A stretch of DNA of 33,465 nt, from positions 108,779 through 142,243 of the forward strand of contig NZ_NGUP01000005.1 of the NCBI RefSeq assembly GCF_002206625.1. Reading direction: 5' to 3'. Positions 1 to 8,701 of the stretch are shown here, one piece after another (the stretch's first letter is position 1; each line of letters begins with the position of its first letter). The notes beneath the pieces were generated by a model. That model saw only the letters and a program-made list of their open reading frames with translations, had not been told where the DNA came from and did not search any database. The position numbers and the translations under genes are program-made. This DNA is from Polynucleobacter campilacus. Lineage in GTDB: Bacteria; Pseudomonadota; Gammaproteobacteria; Burkholderiales; Burkholderiaceae.

Positions 1-2
1 AG

Positions 3-215
3 AGAATGCCTACTGCGCCACAAGGCTTAGGTCGCCTCTATCAATATGCCAAACTCATGAGTCACTATCCATTGGTGGCGATTGGTGGGATCGATCAACA
101 CAGTATTCATGCAGTTGCTAAGAGTGGCGTTGGTTCCGTAGCAGTGGTTAGAGCAATTACTCAAGCCAAAGATCCGAAGGCTGCCATCAAACACTTACAA
201 GAACTCATGCAGTAG
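3..215 (+). CDS. thiE: Thiamine-phosphate synthase ThiE, C-terminal end (partial)
   Basis: This is the 3' end of a gene that begins before the window; about 70 residues are visible. ThiE joins the pyrimidine diphosphate (HMP-PP) to the thiazole phosphate to make thiamine phosphate in the cytoplasm. The visible part has the last strands of the TIM barrel: YPLVAIGGI followed by GVGSVAVVRAI, the phosphate-binding segments typical of ThiE C-termini, then a terminal helix. The frame is open from the window edge, so the ATG at 6 is probably internal. It converges on thiD, which makes the pyrimidine substrate, and this supports the call. Assignment rests on the C-terminus only. Confidence 0.8.
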   Translation, partial: RMPTAPQGLGRLYQYAKLMSHYPLVAIGGIDQHSIHAVAKSGVGSVAVVRAITQAKDPKAAIKHLQELMQ

Positions 216-225
216 TACTTAATAA

Positions 226-242
226 GCTAAAAGGCTTTTAGC
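226..242. terminator. Palindromic hairpin between thiE and thiD
   Basis: A perfect inverted repeat, GCTAAAAG and CTTTTAGC around one base, lies between the convergent 3' ends of thiE and thiD. There is no run of T after it on either strand, so it may only be a weak or Rho-assisted terminator. Confidence 0.35.
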
Positions 243-247
243 GCTAA

Positions 248-1132
248 CTAGTACTTGTCTTTTTCATCCAATAGAGCGGTTGGGTAAAAATCGTGCATAT
301 GCCACAAAGGCCCCGGGCCTTCACCAATACTTAAAAAACGCCCTGCCTCTAAGCCAGCCTCTACATAGGCAATCGCTTTTGCAACCGCATGACTTAAGTC
401 ATGACCGTCAGCTAAATACGTCGCAATTGCAGATGCTAAAGAGCAACCTGTGCCATGAGTATTGAGTGTGTTGACGCGATAGTGCTTGAATTCTTTGGAT
501 TGGGTAACCTCTAAGTCATCCTCAAGAGATTTCCACATCAGAAAATCGGTAATTTGGGTATGTGTAGCATCTAAGTGCCCACCTTTAATCAGGACAGCTT
601 GCGGGCCCATCTCCAATAATTGATGCGCGGCCAGTTTGAAATCATCTGCACCAGCAATATCACGACCTAACAATAATGATGCCTCTTCCATATTAGGGGT
701 AATCAATGTTGCCATCGGAAACAATTCTGTGATCATTGCTTGCGCTGTGTCATCGCCTCCTAGACTAGCGCCTGAGGTCGCCCGTAAGACGGGATCCAGA
801 ACAATGCGTTTCACGCCATGACGGTGCAATGCTTTGGCTACAGTTCGGACAATTTCTGGGCTAGCAAGCATTCCAATTTTGACAATATCTACCCCAATAT
901 CTAACAAGACAGCATCAATCTGGGCCTCAACTACATCCAGATCTACGTCCTGTATACGAGTGACCCCGAGGGTATTTTGAGCGGTGATGGCAGTAATCAC
1001 CGACATACCATAGCCTCCAAGCGCAGTGATCACCTTCAGATCAGCTTGTAGCCCCGCTCCGCCACCGCTATCTGAACCGGCGATAGTCAGTACTCTAGGT
1101 ATCTGAACGGATGTAGGAAGGGAGGACTTCAT
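248..1132 (-). CDS. thiD: Hydroxymethylpyrimidine/phosphomethylpyrimidine kinase ThiD
   Basis: ThiD phosphorylates HMP and then HMP-P to HMP-PP, the pyrimidine substrate of ThiE. The 294-residue length is usual for the family, with a slightly extended N-terminus. Ribokinase-fold signatures are visible: the N-terminal substrate and glycine-rich stretch TIAGSDSGGGAGLQAD (about residues 16-31), KIGMLAS near 85, VLDPVLRATSGA near 112-123, and the C-terminal anion-hole and base motif NTHGTGCSLASAIA near 223-236, whose GTGC is the catalytic signature. It is convergent with thiE and starts 22 bases from the tRNA-Asn gene, which is transcribed the other way. No TPP riboswitch is visible in the short upstream gap. 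Confidence 0.95.
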   Translation of the reverse strand: MKSSLPTSVQIPRVLTIAGSDSGGGAGLQADLKVITALGGYGMSVITAITAQNTLGVTRIQDVDLDVVEAQIDAVLLDIGVDIVKIGMLASPEIVRTVAKALHRHGVKRIVLDPVLRATSGASLGGDDTAQAMITELFPMATLITPNMEEASLLLGRDIAGADDFKLAAHQLLEMGPQAVLIKGGHLDATHTQITDFLMWKSLEDDLEVTQSKEFKHYRVNTLNTHGTGCSLASAIATYLADGHDLSHAVAKAIAYVEAGLEAGRFLSIGEGPGPLWHMHDFYPTALLDEKDKY

Positions 1133-1137
1133 CTTGC

Positions 1138-1143
1138 TATAAT
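1138..1143 (+). promoter_or_regulatory. -10 box of the tRNA-Asn promoter
   Basis: A perfect TATAAT lies 10 bases before the first base of the mature tRNA, so transcription would start nearly at the tRNA 5' end. No good -35 box is visible at the expected distance. The site lies just outside the thiD start codon, so divergent transcription of thiD and the tRNA would share this DNA. Confidence 0.65.
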
Positions 1144-1153
1144 ATCCGCTTAT

Positions 1154-1228
1154 TCCTCGATAGCTCAGCGGTAGAGCAGCAGACTGTTAATCTGTTGGTC
1201 CGTGGTTCGATCCCACGTCGAGGAGCCA
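1154..1228 (+). tRNA. tRNA-Asn (anticodon GTT)
   Basis: The cloverleaf can be drawn by hand. The acceptor stem pairs TCCTCGA (1154-1160) with TCGAGGA (1218-1224), the discriminator is G1225, and CCA is encoded (1226-1228). The D-arm contains TAGCTCAGCGGTAGAG. The anticodon stem 1179-1183/1191-1195 closes the loop CTGTTAA, with anticodon GTT at 1186-1188. The T-arm loop is TTCGATC between GTGG and CCAC. It is a complete gene, unlike the tRNA-derived fragments between 14855 and 23447. Confidence 0.97.
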
Positions 1229-1236
1229 AATACATC

Positions 1237-1267
1237 AAAAGCCCCTACTGAAAAAATAGGGGCTTTT
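1237..1267 (+). terminator. Rho-independent terminator after tRNA-Asn
   Basis: An 11-bp stem (AAAAGCCCCTA pairing with TAGGGGCTTTT) encloses a 9-base A-rich loop. The stem ends in TTTT and is followed by GCTTTT. It lies 8 bases after the tRNA CCA end. Confidence 0.9.
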
Positions 1268-1320
1268 GCTTTTGGTGGCTTACGGTAAGATTTAAAGACT
1301 CAATTTTAGGCGAGATAAAA

Positions 1321-1569
1321 ATGATGGACGAATATGCTTTTATCGGCCTTTACCTCTTCTTTGGCGCATGTTTTGGCTTTTTGACTTACTCACAACGGCA
1401 CTTGTTTAGCGAAGGACCTCGCAAGGCAATTGACTCAGATCAAACCTCGCTCCTAGAAGGCCGCATTTTTTGGGTCATGGTTTGTACCTTCCTATGGCCG
1501 ATCATGGCCATCACTAGAATCAATACTGCTTGGGTGCTTTTCAAACGAAAAAAGCAGTCTAAAAAGTAA
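1321..1569 (+). CDS. Small two-helix inner-membrane protein of unknown function
   Basis: An 82-residue protein that I do not recognise. Two hydrophobic segments are visible, about residues 6-23 (YAFIGLYLFFGACFGFLTY) and 49-64 (IFWVMVCTFLWPIMAI), joined by a polar loop. It ends in a strongly basic tail (KRKKQSKK), which suggests a C-terminus in the cytoplasm. ATG codons at 1321 and 1324 are both possible; an AGGCGAG stretch upstream can serve as ribosome binding site. It stands alone between the tRNA terminator and a Bug receptor gene on the same strand, with a gap of 41 bases, so co-transcription with the receptor is possible. Confidence 0.7.
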   Translation: MMDEYAFIGLYLFFGACFGFLTYSQRHLFSEGPRKAIDSDQTSLLEGRIFWVMVCTFLWPIMAITRINTAWVLFKRKKQSKK

Positions 1570-1616
1570 TCCTATAAGATCATCATCAGGTCGAGTCTAA
1601 TCAACAGGAGATGACA

Positions 1617-2648
1617 ATGATTCAAATCAGTCTTTTTAATGCAATAGGCAGAACAACTCAGTTCATCATAGTTTTTATAGCCCTATTGGCTGTTAGCGCT
1701 CAACCAAGCTTAGCCCAATCAGATTATCCAAACAAGCCAATCCGATTTGTTATTCCTTTTCCTGCTGGCGGCTCAACCGACAATATTGCTAGGCCACTTC
1801 AAAATGAACTCCAAAATACAGTGAAGTGGAATGTCGTTGTCGACAATAAACCCGGTGCAGGCGGCAATATTGCCGCAGAAATCGTTGCTAAAGCACTGCC
1901 TGATGGCTACACCTGGTTAATGGCTTCTGTAGGTACTCATGGCATTAATCTTCCTCTTTACACTCAAGGTGGAGGAAAGCTACCATTTGATCCCATTAAA
2001 GATTTCACGCCAATCTCTCTGGTAGCAGAGTTACCGAATGTCTTAGTTTTAAATCCGGAGTTTGCTGCTAAGAACAATATCAATACCGTCAACGATTTGA
2101 TTGCCTATGCTAGAGCTAACCCTGGCAAGGTTAATATGGCCTCCAGCGGTAATGGCACATCAATCCATATGGCTGGCGAGCTCTTTAAGTCCATGACTAA
2201 AACCTATATGGTTCATCTGCCATACAAAGGAAGTCCTCCCGCAGTAATCGACCTCATGGCAGGCAATGTAGACATTATGTTTGATAACCTGCCTTCTTCA
2301 ATTAGCTTTATACGTGCGGGTCGATTAAAAGCATTGGCAGTGACTAGCGCTAAGCGCTCAGCTGCCTTGCCAGATTTACCAACCGTTGCTGAAGCAGCCA
2401 ATTTACCAGGCTATGAGGTAACCTCTTGGTTTGGAGTTGTTGGCCCTGCAAATATGCCTGCAGATATTGTAAGCAAAGATAGTGCTGTCCTGATAGCGGC
2501 TATTAACAGCCCATCAGTGAAAGAAAAGTATCTGGCGATGGGTGCGCAACCGGTTGGCAATACGCCTGCGCAATTTAGTACCTTCATTAAAAATGAGATC
2601 ACAAAATGGACTAAGGTTGTAAAAGATTCTGGGGCAAAAGTAGATTAA
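1617..2648 (+). CDS. Bug-family (TTT) periplasmic substrate-binding receptor
   Basis: An extracytoplasmic receptor of the tripartite tricarboxylate transporter family, whose ligands are usually small carboxylates. The ATG at 1617 is preferred: AGGAG at 1606-1610 abuts the upstream ATG at 1611 but is 6 bases from 1617. A signal peptide covers about the first 35 residues, with cleavage likely after SLA. Family motifs are present: [19 protein letters not shown] at the mature N-terminus, [15 protein letters not shown], and PDGYTW. The C-terminus ends [13 protein letters not shown], nearly the same as in the other two receptors here. No TctA or TctB membrane genes are near, which is common for the expanded Bug families of Burkholderiales. 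The ligand cannot be told from sequence. Confidence 0.9.
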   Translation: MIQISLFNAIGRTTQFIIVFIALLAVSAQPSLAQSDYPNKPIRFVIPFPAGGSTDNIARPLQNELQNTVKWNVVVDNKPGAGGNIAAEIVAKALPDGYTWLMASVGTHGINLPLYTQGGGKLPFDPIKDFTPISLVAELPNVLVLNPEFAAKNNINTVNDLIAYARANPGKVNMASSGNGTSIHMAGELFKSMTKTYMVHLPYKGSPPAVIDLMAGNVDIMFDNLPSSISFIRAGRLKALAVTSAKRSAALPDLPTVAEAANLPGYEVTSWFGVVGPANMPADIVSKDSAVLIAAINSPSVKEKYLAMGAQPVGNTPAQFSTFIKNEITKWTKVVKDSGAKVD

Positions 2649-2667
2649 TCTTTTAAACCTACTAAGC

Positions 2668-2694
2668 AAAAGAGGAGCGCTGCTCCTCTTTTTT
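2668..2694. terminator. Bidirectional terminator between convergent genes
   Basis: AGAGGAGC (2671-2678) pairs with GCTCCTCT (2682-2689), flanked by AAA on the left and a T tract on the right. It can stop transcription from both sides: the Bug receptor from the left and the ThDP enzyme from the right, whose stop codon lies at the edge of the T tract. Confidence 0.85.
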
Positions 2695-4351
2695 ACTTGC
2701 CTAATTGAGACAGTAATTTACTAGGTGAGATCACTTCTTGATCTAAGACCAATTCTATTAATGCACCCTTTTTACTAGCAAGTGCTTTTGCAAATACGGG
2801 TGCAAACTCTTCAGTCTTTGTGATCCTAAATCCGGGCATCCCAAAGCTATCTGCAAACTTTACAAAATCTGGATTGGTTAAGTCAGTTGCCATCACACGC
2901 GACTTAAATTCTCTTTCCTGGTGCATACGAATCGTTCCCAGCATACTGTTGTTAACTACCAAAACAATGGGGAATGCATCGTAACGCGCAGCCGTTGCTA
3001 ACTCTTGGCAGTTCATCATAAAGTCGCCGTCGCCACAGACGGCAATTGCAACTTTTTCAGGGTTAGCGATCTTAGCAGCGATTGCTGCAGGTAAACCATA
3101 GCCCATAGAGCCATTCGCAGGGGCTAATTGAGTTTTATGAGGTCCATAAGGATAGAAGCGGTGTACCCAGGTCGCAAAGTTGCCAGCACCATTGGTCACA
3201 ATGGCATCACGCGGTATAGAGCTTGGCAATGAACTCATGATCTGGGCTAGTTGCAAATCACCCGGTGTACTTACTGGGCTAGAAAAGGCTAAATATTCAG
3301 CATGCGCTGCTGGCATAGCTGCGCGATCATACTGATTCCCCATCTTGACATTCTTGAGCGCTGCACAGAAATTTTCTGGGCTGCAGTTAATGGCAAAGTC
3401 TGGGCGATAAACGCGACCCAGATCTTCTGCGCCTGGAAGTACATGAATCAGTTGAGTTTGAGTTTGGGGGATAGAGAGTAAGGTGTAACCCGCCGTGGTC
3501 ATCTCGCCTAATCGCTCGCCAATGACTAACAAGGCGTCGGCCTCACCAATACGCTTGACTAAGGATGGGTTAGCCCCTATTCCCAAATCACCTGCAAATG
3601 CAGGATCGAGGTTATCAATAAGATCTTGAGACCGAAAACTAGTGGCTACTGGAACATTTTCTTGATTAGCCCAACTACGTAAATCTTCACAGGCGCCGCT
3701 ATTCCAGTTGCCACCACCGGCAATAATCATGGGCTTTTTCGCTGATGTGAATACTTTCATCGCTGCATCAAACTGCTTGGTATCCAATCCTGGCTGAACG
3801 ATATGGGCTGGTTTAGTAGGATTGTCTTGACCAGACATGTACAACACATCTTCGGGTAAAGCGAGTACAACCGGGCCTTTACGCCCTGCTTGAGCTATAT
3901 GAAAAGCATGCGAAACAAATTCATCAATACGATCAACACGATCAATACTACCAACCCACTTTGCACATTCTGAATACATTCTGCGATAGTCGATTTCTTG
4001 AAAAGCTTCGCGCTCAACCATGTCTGTGCCAACTTGGCCAACGAGTAAAACCATCGGGGTTGCATCTTGATATGCCGTATGCATGCCGATCATGGCATTA
4101 CAGGCGCCAGGTCCACGCGTGACCATCATCACTCCAGCTTGGCCAGTCAATTTTGCATAGGCCTCAGCCATGTAAGCGGCGCCACCTTCTTGACGGCAAG
4201 TAATAAAGCGAAAGTTAGGATGGTCTACCAGCCCATTTAAGAGCGGCAAAAAGCTCTCGCCGGGAACTCCAAAGGCGATATTGACTCCTTGCCTTACTAA
4301 GGCATTTGCCAGTATCTGACCACCATTGATTGTCTTGCTTGGTGTCTGCAT
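2693..4351 (-). CDS. Thiamine-diphosphate enzyme, acetolactate-synthase large-subunit-like
   Basis: A 552-residue enzyme with the three-domain layout of the acetolactate synthase / benzoylformate decarboxylase superfamily. The N-terminal pyrimidine-binding domain has the activating glutamate (CRQEGGAAYMAEAYAKLTG, Glu near 55). A central domain holds the segment IIAGGGNW. The C-terminal diphosphate-binding domain has the metal motif CGDGDFMMNCQELATA and then NNS. No small regulatory subunit (ilvN/ilvH) lies nearby, so this is probably a catabolic or alternative enzyme rather than the main branched-chain biosynthetic one; other decarboxylases or lyases of the superfamily are possible. It is divergent from the FAA-hydrolase gene across a 160-base gap and ends at a shared terminator. 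Confidence 0.8.
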   Translation of the reverse strand: MQTPSKTINGGQILANALVRQGVNIAFGVPGESFLPLLNGLVDHPNFRFITCRQEGGAAYMAEAYAKLTGQAGVMMVTRGPGACNAMIGMHTAYQDATPMVLLVGQVGTDMVEREAFQEIDYRRMYSECAKWVGSIDRVDRIDEFVSHAFHIAQAGRKGPVVLALPEDVLYMSGQDNPTKPAHIVQPGLDTKQFDAAMKVFTSAKKPMIIAGGGNWNSGACEDLRSWANQENVPVATSFRSQDLIDNLDPAFAGDLGIGANPSLVKRIGEADALLVIGERLGEMTTAGYTLLSIPQTQTQLIHVLPGAEDLGRVYRPDFAINCSPENFCAALKNVKMGNQYDRAAMPAAHAEYLAFSSPVSTPGDLQLAQIMSSLPSSIPRDAIVTNGAGNFATWVHRFYPYGPHKTQLAPANGSMGYGLPAAIAAKIANPEKVAIAVCGDGDFMMNCQELATAARYDAFPIVLVVNNSMLGTIRMHQEREFKSRVMATDLTNPDFVKFADSFGMPGFRITKTEEFAPVFAKALASKKGALIELVLDQEVISPSKLLSQLGK

Positions 4352-4511
4352 TCTATTTTTATACTTTCTGATGGATCATGTGGGTCTTGTGTGCCATGGT
4401 GCTCAAATACGCCAAATAGAAAGTTATCACACTTTGAGATGTCCTAGAGCCAATCGGGCTGCCCTATACTGCGTGAACTGACTATAAATCAATCAATTGG
4501 AAGGTACTGAG

Positions 4512-5382
4512 ATGAGGTTATTTGGCTTTAAGGGTCCGAATGGATACGAGAGCGTAGGAGCGGTCACCAAAGGCAACCAAGATATCTTTATTGATTTGTG
4601 CGCCACAGATATGCTGATCCCCAATAGCATTCAAGAAATCATCCAATCCCCAGCGCATATGGATCGAGTACATGATGCTATTGCAAACCCCAAAGTAATC
4701 ACTGGCAAGCTCAATACGATCACCTTCAAGGCGCCGATCGAACGACCAGGAAAAATTGTTTGTATGGGCCTGAACTATGCTGACCATGCCAAAGAAGGTG
4801 GTAACGCCAGACCGGAATATCCAAGTTTTTTTTATGCGCGGTCCTAGTTCAATGACAGCGCATTTAAGTCCGATCGTGCGGCCTAAAGTATCTGACAAAC
4901 TCGATTACGAGGCAGAGCTTGCTTTTGTAGTGGGTAAAAAGGCTCGGCACCTCACCTTAGACAATGCCTTAGATTGCGTGGCTGGTTATAGCATCTTTAA
5001 TGATGGCAGTATTCGAGATTACCAACGCAAAACTACTCAGTGGACGATTGGCAAGAACTTTGATCAAACTGGTGCTTTTGGTCCATGGCTTGTAACACCA
5101 GATGAACTCCCCCCTGGATGTCATGGTTTGAATATTCAATCTCGTTTAAATGGTCAAATCATGCAAAACGCAAACACCAAGGATTTCTTATGGGGCGTTG
5201 CAGAAACTATTGTGCTGATTACTGAATGCATGACTTTAGAGCCAGGAGATGTTGTGATTACCGGCACGCCTGCTGGTGTCGGTTACGCGAGAACTCCCCC
5301 AGTGTTTATGAAACCTGGAGATATCTGCGAAATCGAAATTGAATCGATTGGTGTATTGCGAAATAGTATCGCAGATGAGTAA
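4512..5382 (+). pseudogene. Fumarylacetoacetate hydrolase family protein, frameshifted
   Basis: Two overlapping reading frames together give one full-length FAA-hydrolase-fold protein. Frame one starts at ATG 4512 (GGAAGG 7 bases upstream) and carries the N-terminal domain up to ARPEYPSFF. It then runs into a stop at 4848-4850. The other frame continues with MRGPSSMTAHLSPIVRP and holds the metal-binding core (DYEAELAFVVGK, then FNDGSIRDYQ and the QWTIGKNFD segment). The break is at a run of eight T at 4826-4833; seven T would join both parts without loss. Members cleave or decarboxylate beta-diketone or oxaloacetate-type acids with Mg2+ or Mn2+. It may be a real pseudogene, a sequencing error, or read through by slippage on the T tract. 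Neighbours (ThDP enzyme, SDR, Bug receptors) suggest carboxylate catabolism. Confidence 0.85.
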
Positions 5383-5399
5383 TCTACTCTTGGATAGTT

Positions 5400-6131
5400 T
5401 TAGCTTGCATTACTGAGCCCAACAGTCATACCGCCACAAACGTAGAGAGTTTGACCAGTGGTAAAACTAGAGCGGTCATCAATTAAATAGGCTGCTGCGT
5501 GCGCAATATCCTCTGGCTGTCCCATTCTCTTGACTGGAATACTTTCAATAATTTTGATGGTCTTTGGGGCATTGGGTGGATTGCCTGAGGTAAATAATTC
5601 TGTTGCAATCGGCCCAGGTCCAATGGCGTTGACGGTAATGCCATATTGAGCCAATTCCAGAGCCCAGGTTCTGGTCATGCCTTGTAGCCCTGCTTTCATG
5701 GCGGCATAGGCAGTACGCTCTTCTTTACCCAGTGCTGCACGACTTGCGATATTGACTATGCGTCCAAAGTTTTCTTGTCGCATTTGGGGAAGCATTTGCT
5801 GGGCAAGCACCATGGGCGCCTTTAAGTTAAGGGCATAGACAGCATCAAAATCTGCTGCGCTCACATCCTCCAGAGCGCCCGGCTTAATAATCCCTGCATT
5901 ATTTACCAGCCTCAGTACCTTAGCGCGATGGGTAATCTCCTGAAGAAGCGTTTTCACAGCATTGCTGTCAGTGATATCTACCTGATGAAATTCTTCGTCT
6001 TTTAACAAGCTGGGTGGCTCTAACTTATCCAAGTTAATCACTCGATAACCATCGTGAGTTAATCGCGTAGCAATGGCCCTGCCAATTCCGCGACTAGCAC
6101 CAGTAATCAGAACATTCTTTGGGGTACTCAT
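5400..6131 (-). CDS. SDR-family NAD(P)-dependent oxidoreductase (FabG-like)
   Basis: A classical short-chain dehydrogenase of 243 residues. The Rossmann glycine motif TGASRGIG is at 10-17 and NNAG at 77-80. The catalytic triad is Ser130, Tyr142 and Lys146 (IVNIAS, then AYAAMK), and the PGPIATE segment after it is typical of the subfamily. It interconverts an alcohol and a carbonyl; the substrate is not evident. It is convergent with the FAA-hydrolase gene (17-base gap) and lies downstream of a Bug receptor gene on the same strand (23-base gap), so receptor and dehydrogenase are probably co-transcribed and may serve uptake and oxidation of one compound. That functional link is inference. Confidence 0.88.
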   Translation of the reverse strand: MSTPKNVLITGASRGIGRAIATRLTHDGYRVINLDKLEPPSLLKDEEFHQVDITDSNAVKTLLQEITHRAKVLRLVNNAGIIKPGALEDVSAADFDAVYALNLKAPMVLAQQMLPQMRQENFGRIVNIASRAALGKEERTAYAAMKAGLQGMTRTWALELAQYGITVNAIGPGPIATELFTSGNPPNAPKTIKIIESIPVKRMGQPEDIAHAAAYLIDDRSSFTTGQTLYVCGGMTVGLSNAS

Positions 6132-6154
6132 GAGCTAGCCTTCTATCAATACTA

Positions 6155-7123
6155 TTAATCTACTGTAGCGCCAGAAGCCTTCACCACTTTTTCCCATTTC
6201 TGGGTTTCATTGGATATCGTTCTTCCAAAATCTTCTGGCGTTCCCGGGATCGGCACGCCACCCAAGTCCGCTAATCGCCTTTGCATTTTAGGATCTGCTA
6301 GTAATTGATTCATAGCAGTATTAACCTTTTCAACTGCCTCGCGGGGAGATCCTTTGGGCATCGAAAGACCAAACCAAGCAGTTGCCTCGTATCCAGGTAC
6401 TGTTTCAGCAATCGTTGGTACATTGGGCAATGAAGGTTCAATCGCAACTGACGTAACTCCCAGCGCCCGAATTCTGCCGTCTTTAATAAAACCAGCAGAT
6501 GAAGGCAAGTTGTCAAAAATAACCTGCACCTGTCCACCCAGGAGGTCATTTAAGGCAGGGCCCGCTCCCTTATAAGGGATATGGGTCATCTTGCAGCCCG
6601 TCATCGATTTAAATAGTTCGCCCGACAAATGGACTGAGGTTCCACTACCAGAAGAAGCCATATTAACTTTGCTAGGGTTGGTCTTGCAATACTCAATAAA
6701 CTCCGCAACGGTCTTCACTGGCATGCCATTGGTAACCACCATCACATTGGGTGTGCGCACAATACCCGCTACCGGGGCAACATCATTGACAAAGTTAAAC
6801 GATAAGTTTTTGTATAGAGAAGCGTTAATGCCATTGGCCGGATTCGTTAATAACATGGTGTAGCCATCGGGCGGTGATTTAATCACAAACTCAGTACCAA
6901 TATTATTTCCGCCGCCTGGCTTGTTTTCAACAATGACAGCAACGCCTAATTTTTCGGTTAAGCCTTGCGAAATAATTCTGGCTAGCACATCGGTAGTCCC
7001 GCCTGGAGGGTAAGGAACAACCAAACGAATAGGTTTTTCCGGATAAGGTCCTGCGCTAGCAAAACTAGAGAAAAAAGTGAGGCAACCGAACAATAATGCA
7101 GCGTATGGTGAAATATGGTGCAT
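6155..7123 (-). CDS. Bug-family (TTT) periplasmic substrate-binding receptor
   Basis: The second Bug receptor in the window. The ATG at 7123 is chosen because AGGAG lies 7 bases upstream (7131-7135 on the complement); the frame is open further to a TTG at 7150, but that has no ribosome binding site. A signal peptide with core YAALLFGCLTFFSSFASA precedes the mature start GPYPEKPIRLVVPYPPGGTTD. The motifs VENKPGGGNNIGTE and PDGYTM are present, and the protein ends WEKVVKASGATVD. An SDR gene follows 23 bases downstream and an amidase gene lies 58 bases upstream, all on the same strand, so the three may form a transcription unit. Ligand unknown; no TctAB genes are seen. Confidence 0.9.
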   Translation of the reverse strand: MHHISPYAALLFGCLTFFSSFASAGPYPEKPIRLVVPYPPGGTTDVLARIISQGLTEKLGVAVIVENKPGGGNNIGTEFVIKSPPDGYTMLLTNPANGINASLYKNLSFNFVNDVAPVAGIVRTPNVMVVTNGMPVKTVAEFIEYCKTNPSKVNMASSGSGTSVHLSGELFKSMTGCKMTHIPYKGAGPALNDLLGGQVQVIFDNLPSSAGFIKDGRIRALGVTSVAIEPSLPNVPTIAETVPGYEATAWFGLSMPKGSPREAVEKVNTAMNQLLADPKMQRRLADLGGVPIPGTPEDFGRTISNETQKWEKVVKASGATVD

Positions 7124-7181
7124 GCTTACTCTCCTGTAATTAATGAGCAACTAGTGTAGTTAGAGACTATTTTTAATGGAC

Positions 7182-8606
7182 TTATAAGGGCTTGCATATA
7201 GGGGGTTTCCTCTGTGCAAACAGCGTTTTTTGCTCAAAAGCATGGGCTAACTGCAAAATCCCGAAATCATCCCGATGCCGACCCACAATCTGTATCCCTA
7301 CAGGTAGCCCATTATCAGTAAATCCTGCCGGCACTGAAATCGCAGGGTTTCCGAGAGCGCTAATCAGGTAACACGTCTTTTGCCAGTCAATATAGGTATT
7401 CATTTTGACGCCGTTCACTTGCGCTGGGTACTCTTCCTCAATGGAAAAAGGCGTCACTTGGGATACCGGCAAGATTAAAAAATCATACTTCTGAAAGAAC
7501 TCTCGCATGCGGTGATAGAGCTCGGTGCGCTTAGCTTCTGCTCGTGCTAATTGGGGGCCAGTGATGGGTAAGCCCTGCTCGGCATTCCAAATTACCGTAT
7601 CTTTAATTTGCTCACGATGCTCTTTTAATAAAGGTGTAATACGCAACTCTGTTCTCCAGGCGCGCCAAAGCATGAAGATTTCATCTGCCTCGGCAATATT
7701 GGGCTCATCATTTATGACTTCGCAACCGATCTCCTGAAAAACAGCGCGCGATGACTCTACTACTCTAGCCACTTCTGGCTCAACGGGTAAGCCCCCAAGA
7801 TTTGCACTAAAGGCCACCTTACAGCCTTTAAATGATCTGGCTAAAGGATTTAAAAAGATCTCTCCGGGCGCCTCTAAAGAAATAGGCGAGCGATCATCGG
7901 GCCCCGACATTGCAGCCATGGCTAAAGCTAAATCCTGTACTGAGCGTGCCATAGGGCCTGACACACTCATGGTTTGCCAGCCTAATGATTCCGGCCATGA
8001 AGGTACCCTGCCAACAGAAGGCCGTATTCCAACGAGATTACAAAAGCTCGCTGGATTGCGTAATGAACCGCCTAAATCAGTTCCATCAGCCAAAGCAATC
8101 ATGCCGCTAGCTAAAGCAACAGCGCCCCCACCAGAAGATCCTCCGCAGGTCTTACTTAAGTCATATGGATTGGGCGTAGAGCCAAAGACTGCATTAAATG
8201 TTTGGCTACCAGCACCAAATTCTGGTGTATTGGTTTTGCCCAGGCTAATGGCACCTGCTTTCTTTAAGCGTTCGACCGGTAAAGAATCTACATCAGGCAC
8301 AAAATCTTGATAGGCCAAAGACCCAAAGGTCGTTCTCACGCCACGAGTTAAAAACAAGTCTTTATGGGCAACTGGTAGCCCATGCAAAATACCAACAGAT
8401 TCATTTGCTGCAATTTTTTGATCTGCAGTGACAGCCTGCTCCATTGCAGCATCAGCAGTTAAAGTAACAATTGCATTTAAGGTGGGGTTAAGCCGCTCAA
8501 TCTGGTCTAGATGCGCACGAATGACCTGCTGAGAAGAGATCTTTTTTAATCGAATAAGTTTGGCCAACTCAGTAGCAGATAGAAAACATAAATCATCATG
8601 TGACAT
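7182..8606 (-). CDS. Amidase-signature family hydrolase
   Basis: A 474-residue amidase-signature enzyme, the normal length. The Ser-cisSer-Lys triad can be read: Lys82 in VAHKDLF, the cis-Ser at 157 in CGGSSGGGA, and the nucleophile Ser181 in DGTDLGGSLRNPA. The 24-residue spacing between the two serines is the one usual in the family. It hydrolyses an amide to acid plus amine or ammonia. It is unlikely to be GatA, because no gatB or gatC is adjacent and the context is catabolic. GGGAG lies about 11 bases before the ATG. It is upstream of the Bug receptor and SDR genes on the same strand and may supply or process the same compound; that link is inference. Confidence 0.88.
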   Translation of the reverse strand: MSHDDLCFLSATELAKLIRLKKISSQQVIRAHLDQIERLNPTLNAIVTLTADAAMEQAVTADQKIAANESVGILHGLPVAHKDLFLTRGVRTTFGSLAYQDFVPDVDSLPVERLKKAGAISLGKTNTPEFGAGSQTFNAVFGSTPNPYDLSKTCGGSSGGGAVALASGMIALADGTDLGGSLRNPASFCNLVGIRPSVGRVPSWPESLGWQTMSVSGPMARSVQDLALAMAAMSGPDDRSPISLEAPGEIFLNPLARSFKGCKVAFSANLGGLPVEPEVARVVESSRAVFQEIGCEVINDEPNIAEADEIFMLWRAWRTELRITPLLKEHREQIKDTVIWNAEQGLPITGPQLARAEAKRTELYHRMREFFQKYDFLILPVSQVTPFSIEEEYPAQVNGVKMNTYIDWQKTCYLISALGNPAISVPAGFTDNGLPVGIQIVGRHRDDFGILQLAHAFEQKTLFAQRKPPICKPL

Positions 8607-8701
8607 TTAAGAAGATCTCCCTCATTATTTTTCTTGTTGACGTAGTATATGCGACTACATTTTGGGCTGTTCAGGGCCAATTTGAAGATGCTCCATGGCC
8701 T

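Noticed and set aside
4826..4833. Programmed ribosomal frameshift at T8 in the FAA-hydrolase gene
   Set aside because: No family precedent that I know, no stimulator hairpin or internal Shine-Dalgarno at a fitting distance. A plain insertion or read error is simpler.
4518..4898. 126-residue open frame opposite the FAA-hydrolase gene
   Set aside because: Lies antisense to clearly conserved FAA-hydrolase sequence, has no motifs and no start signal. A shadow frame.
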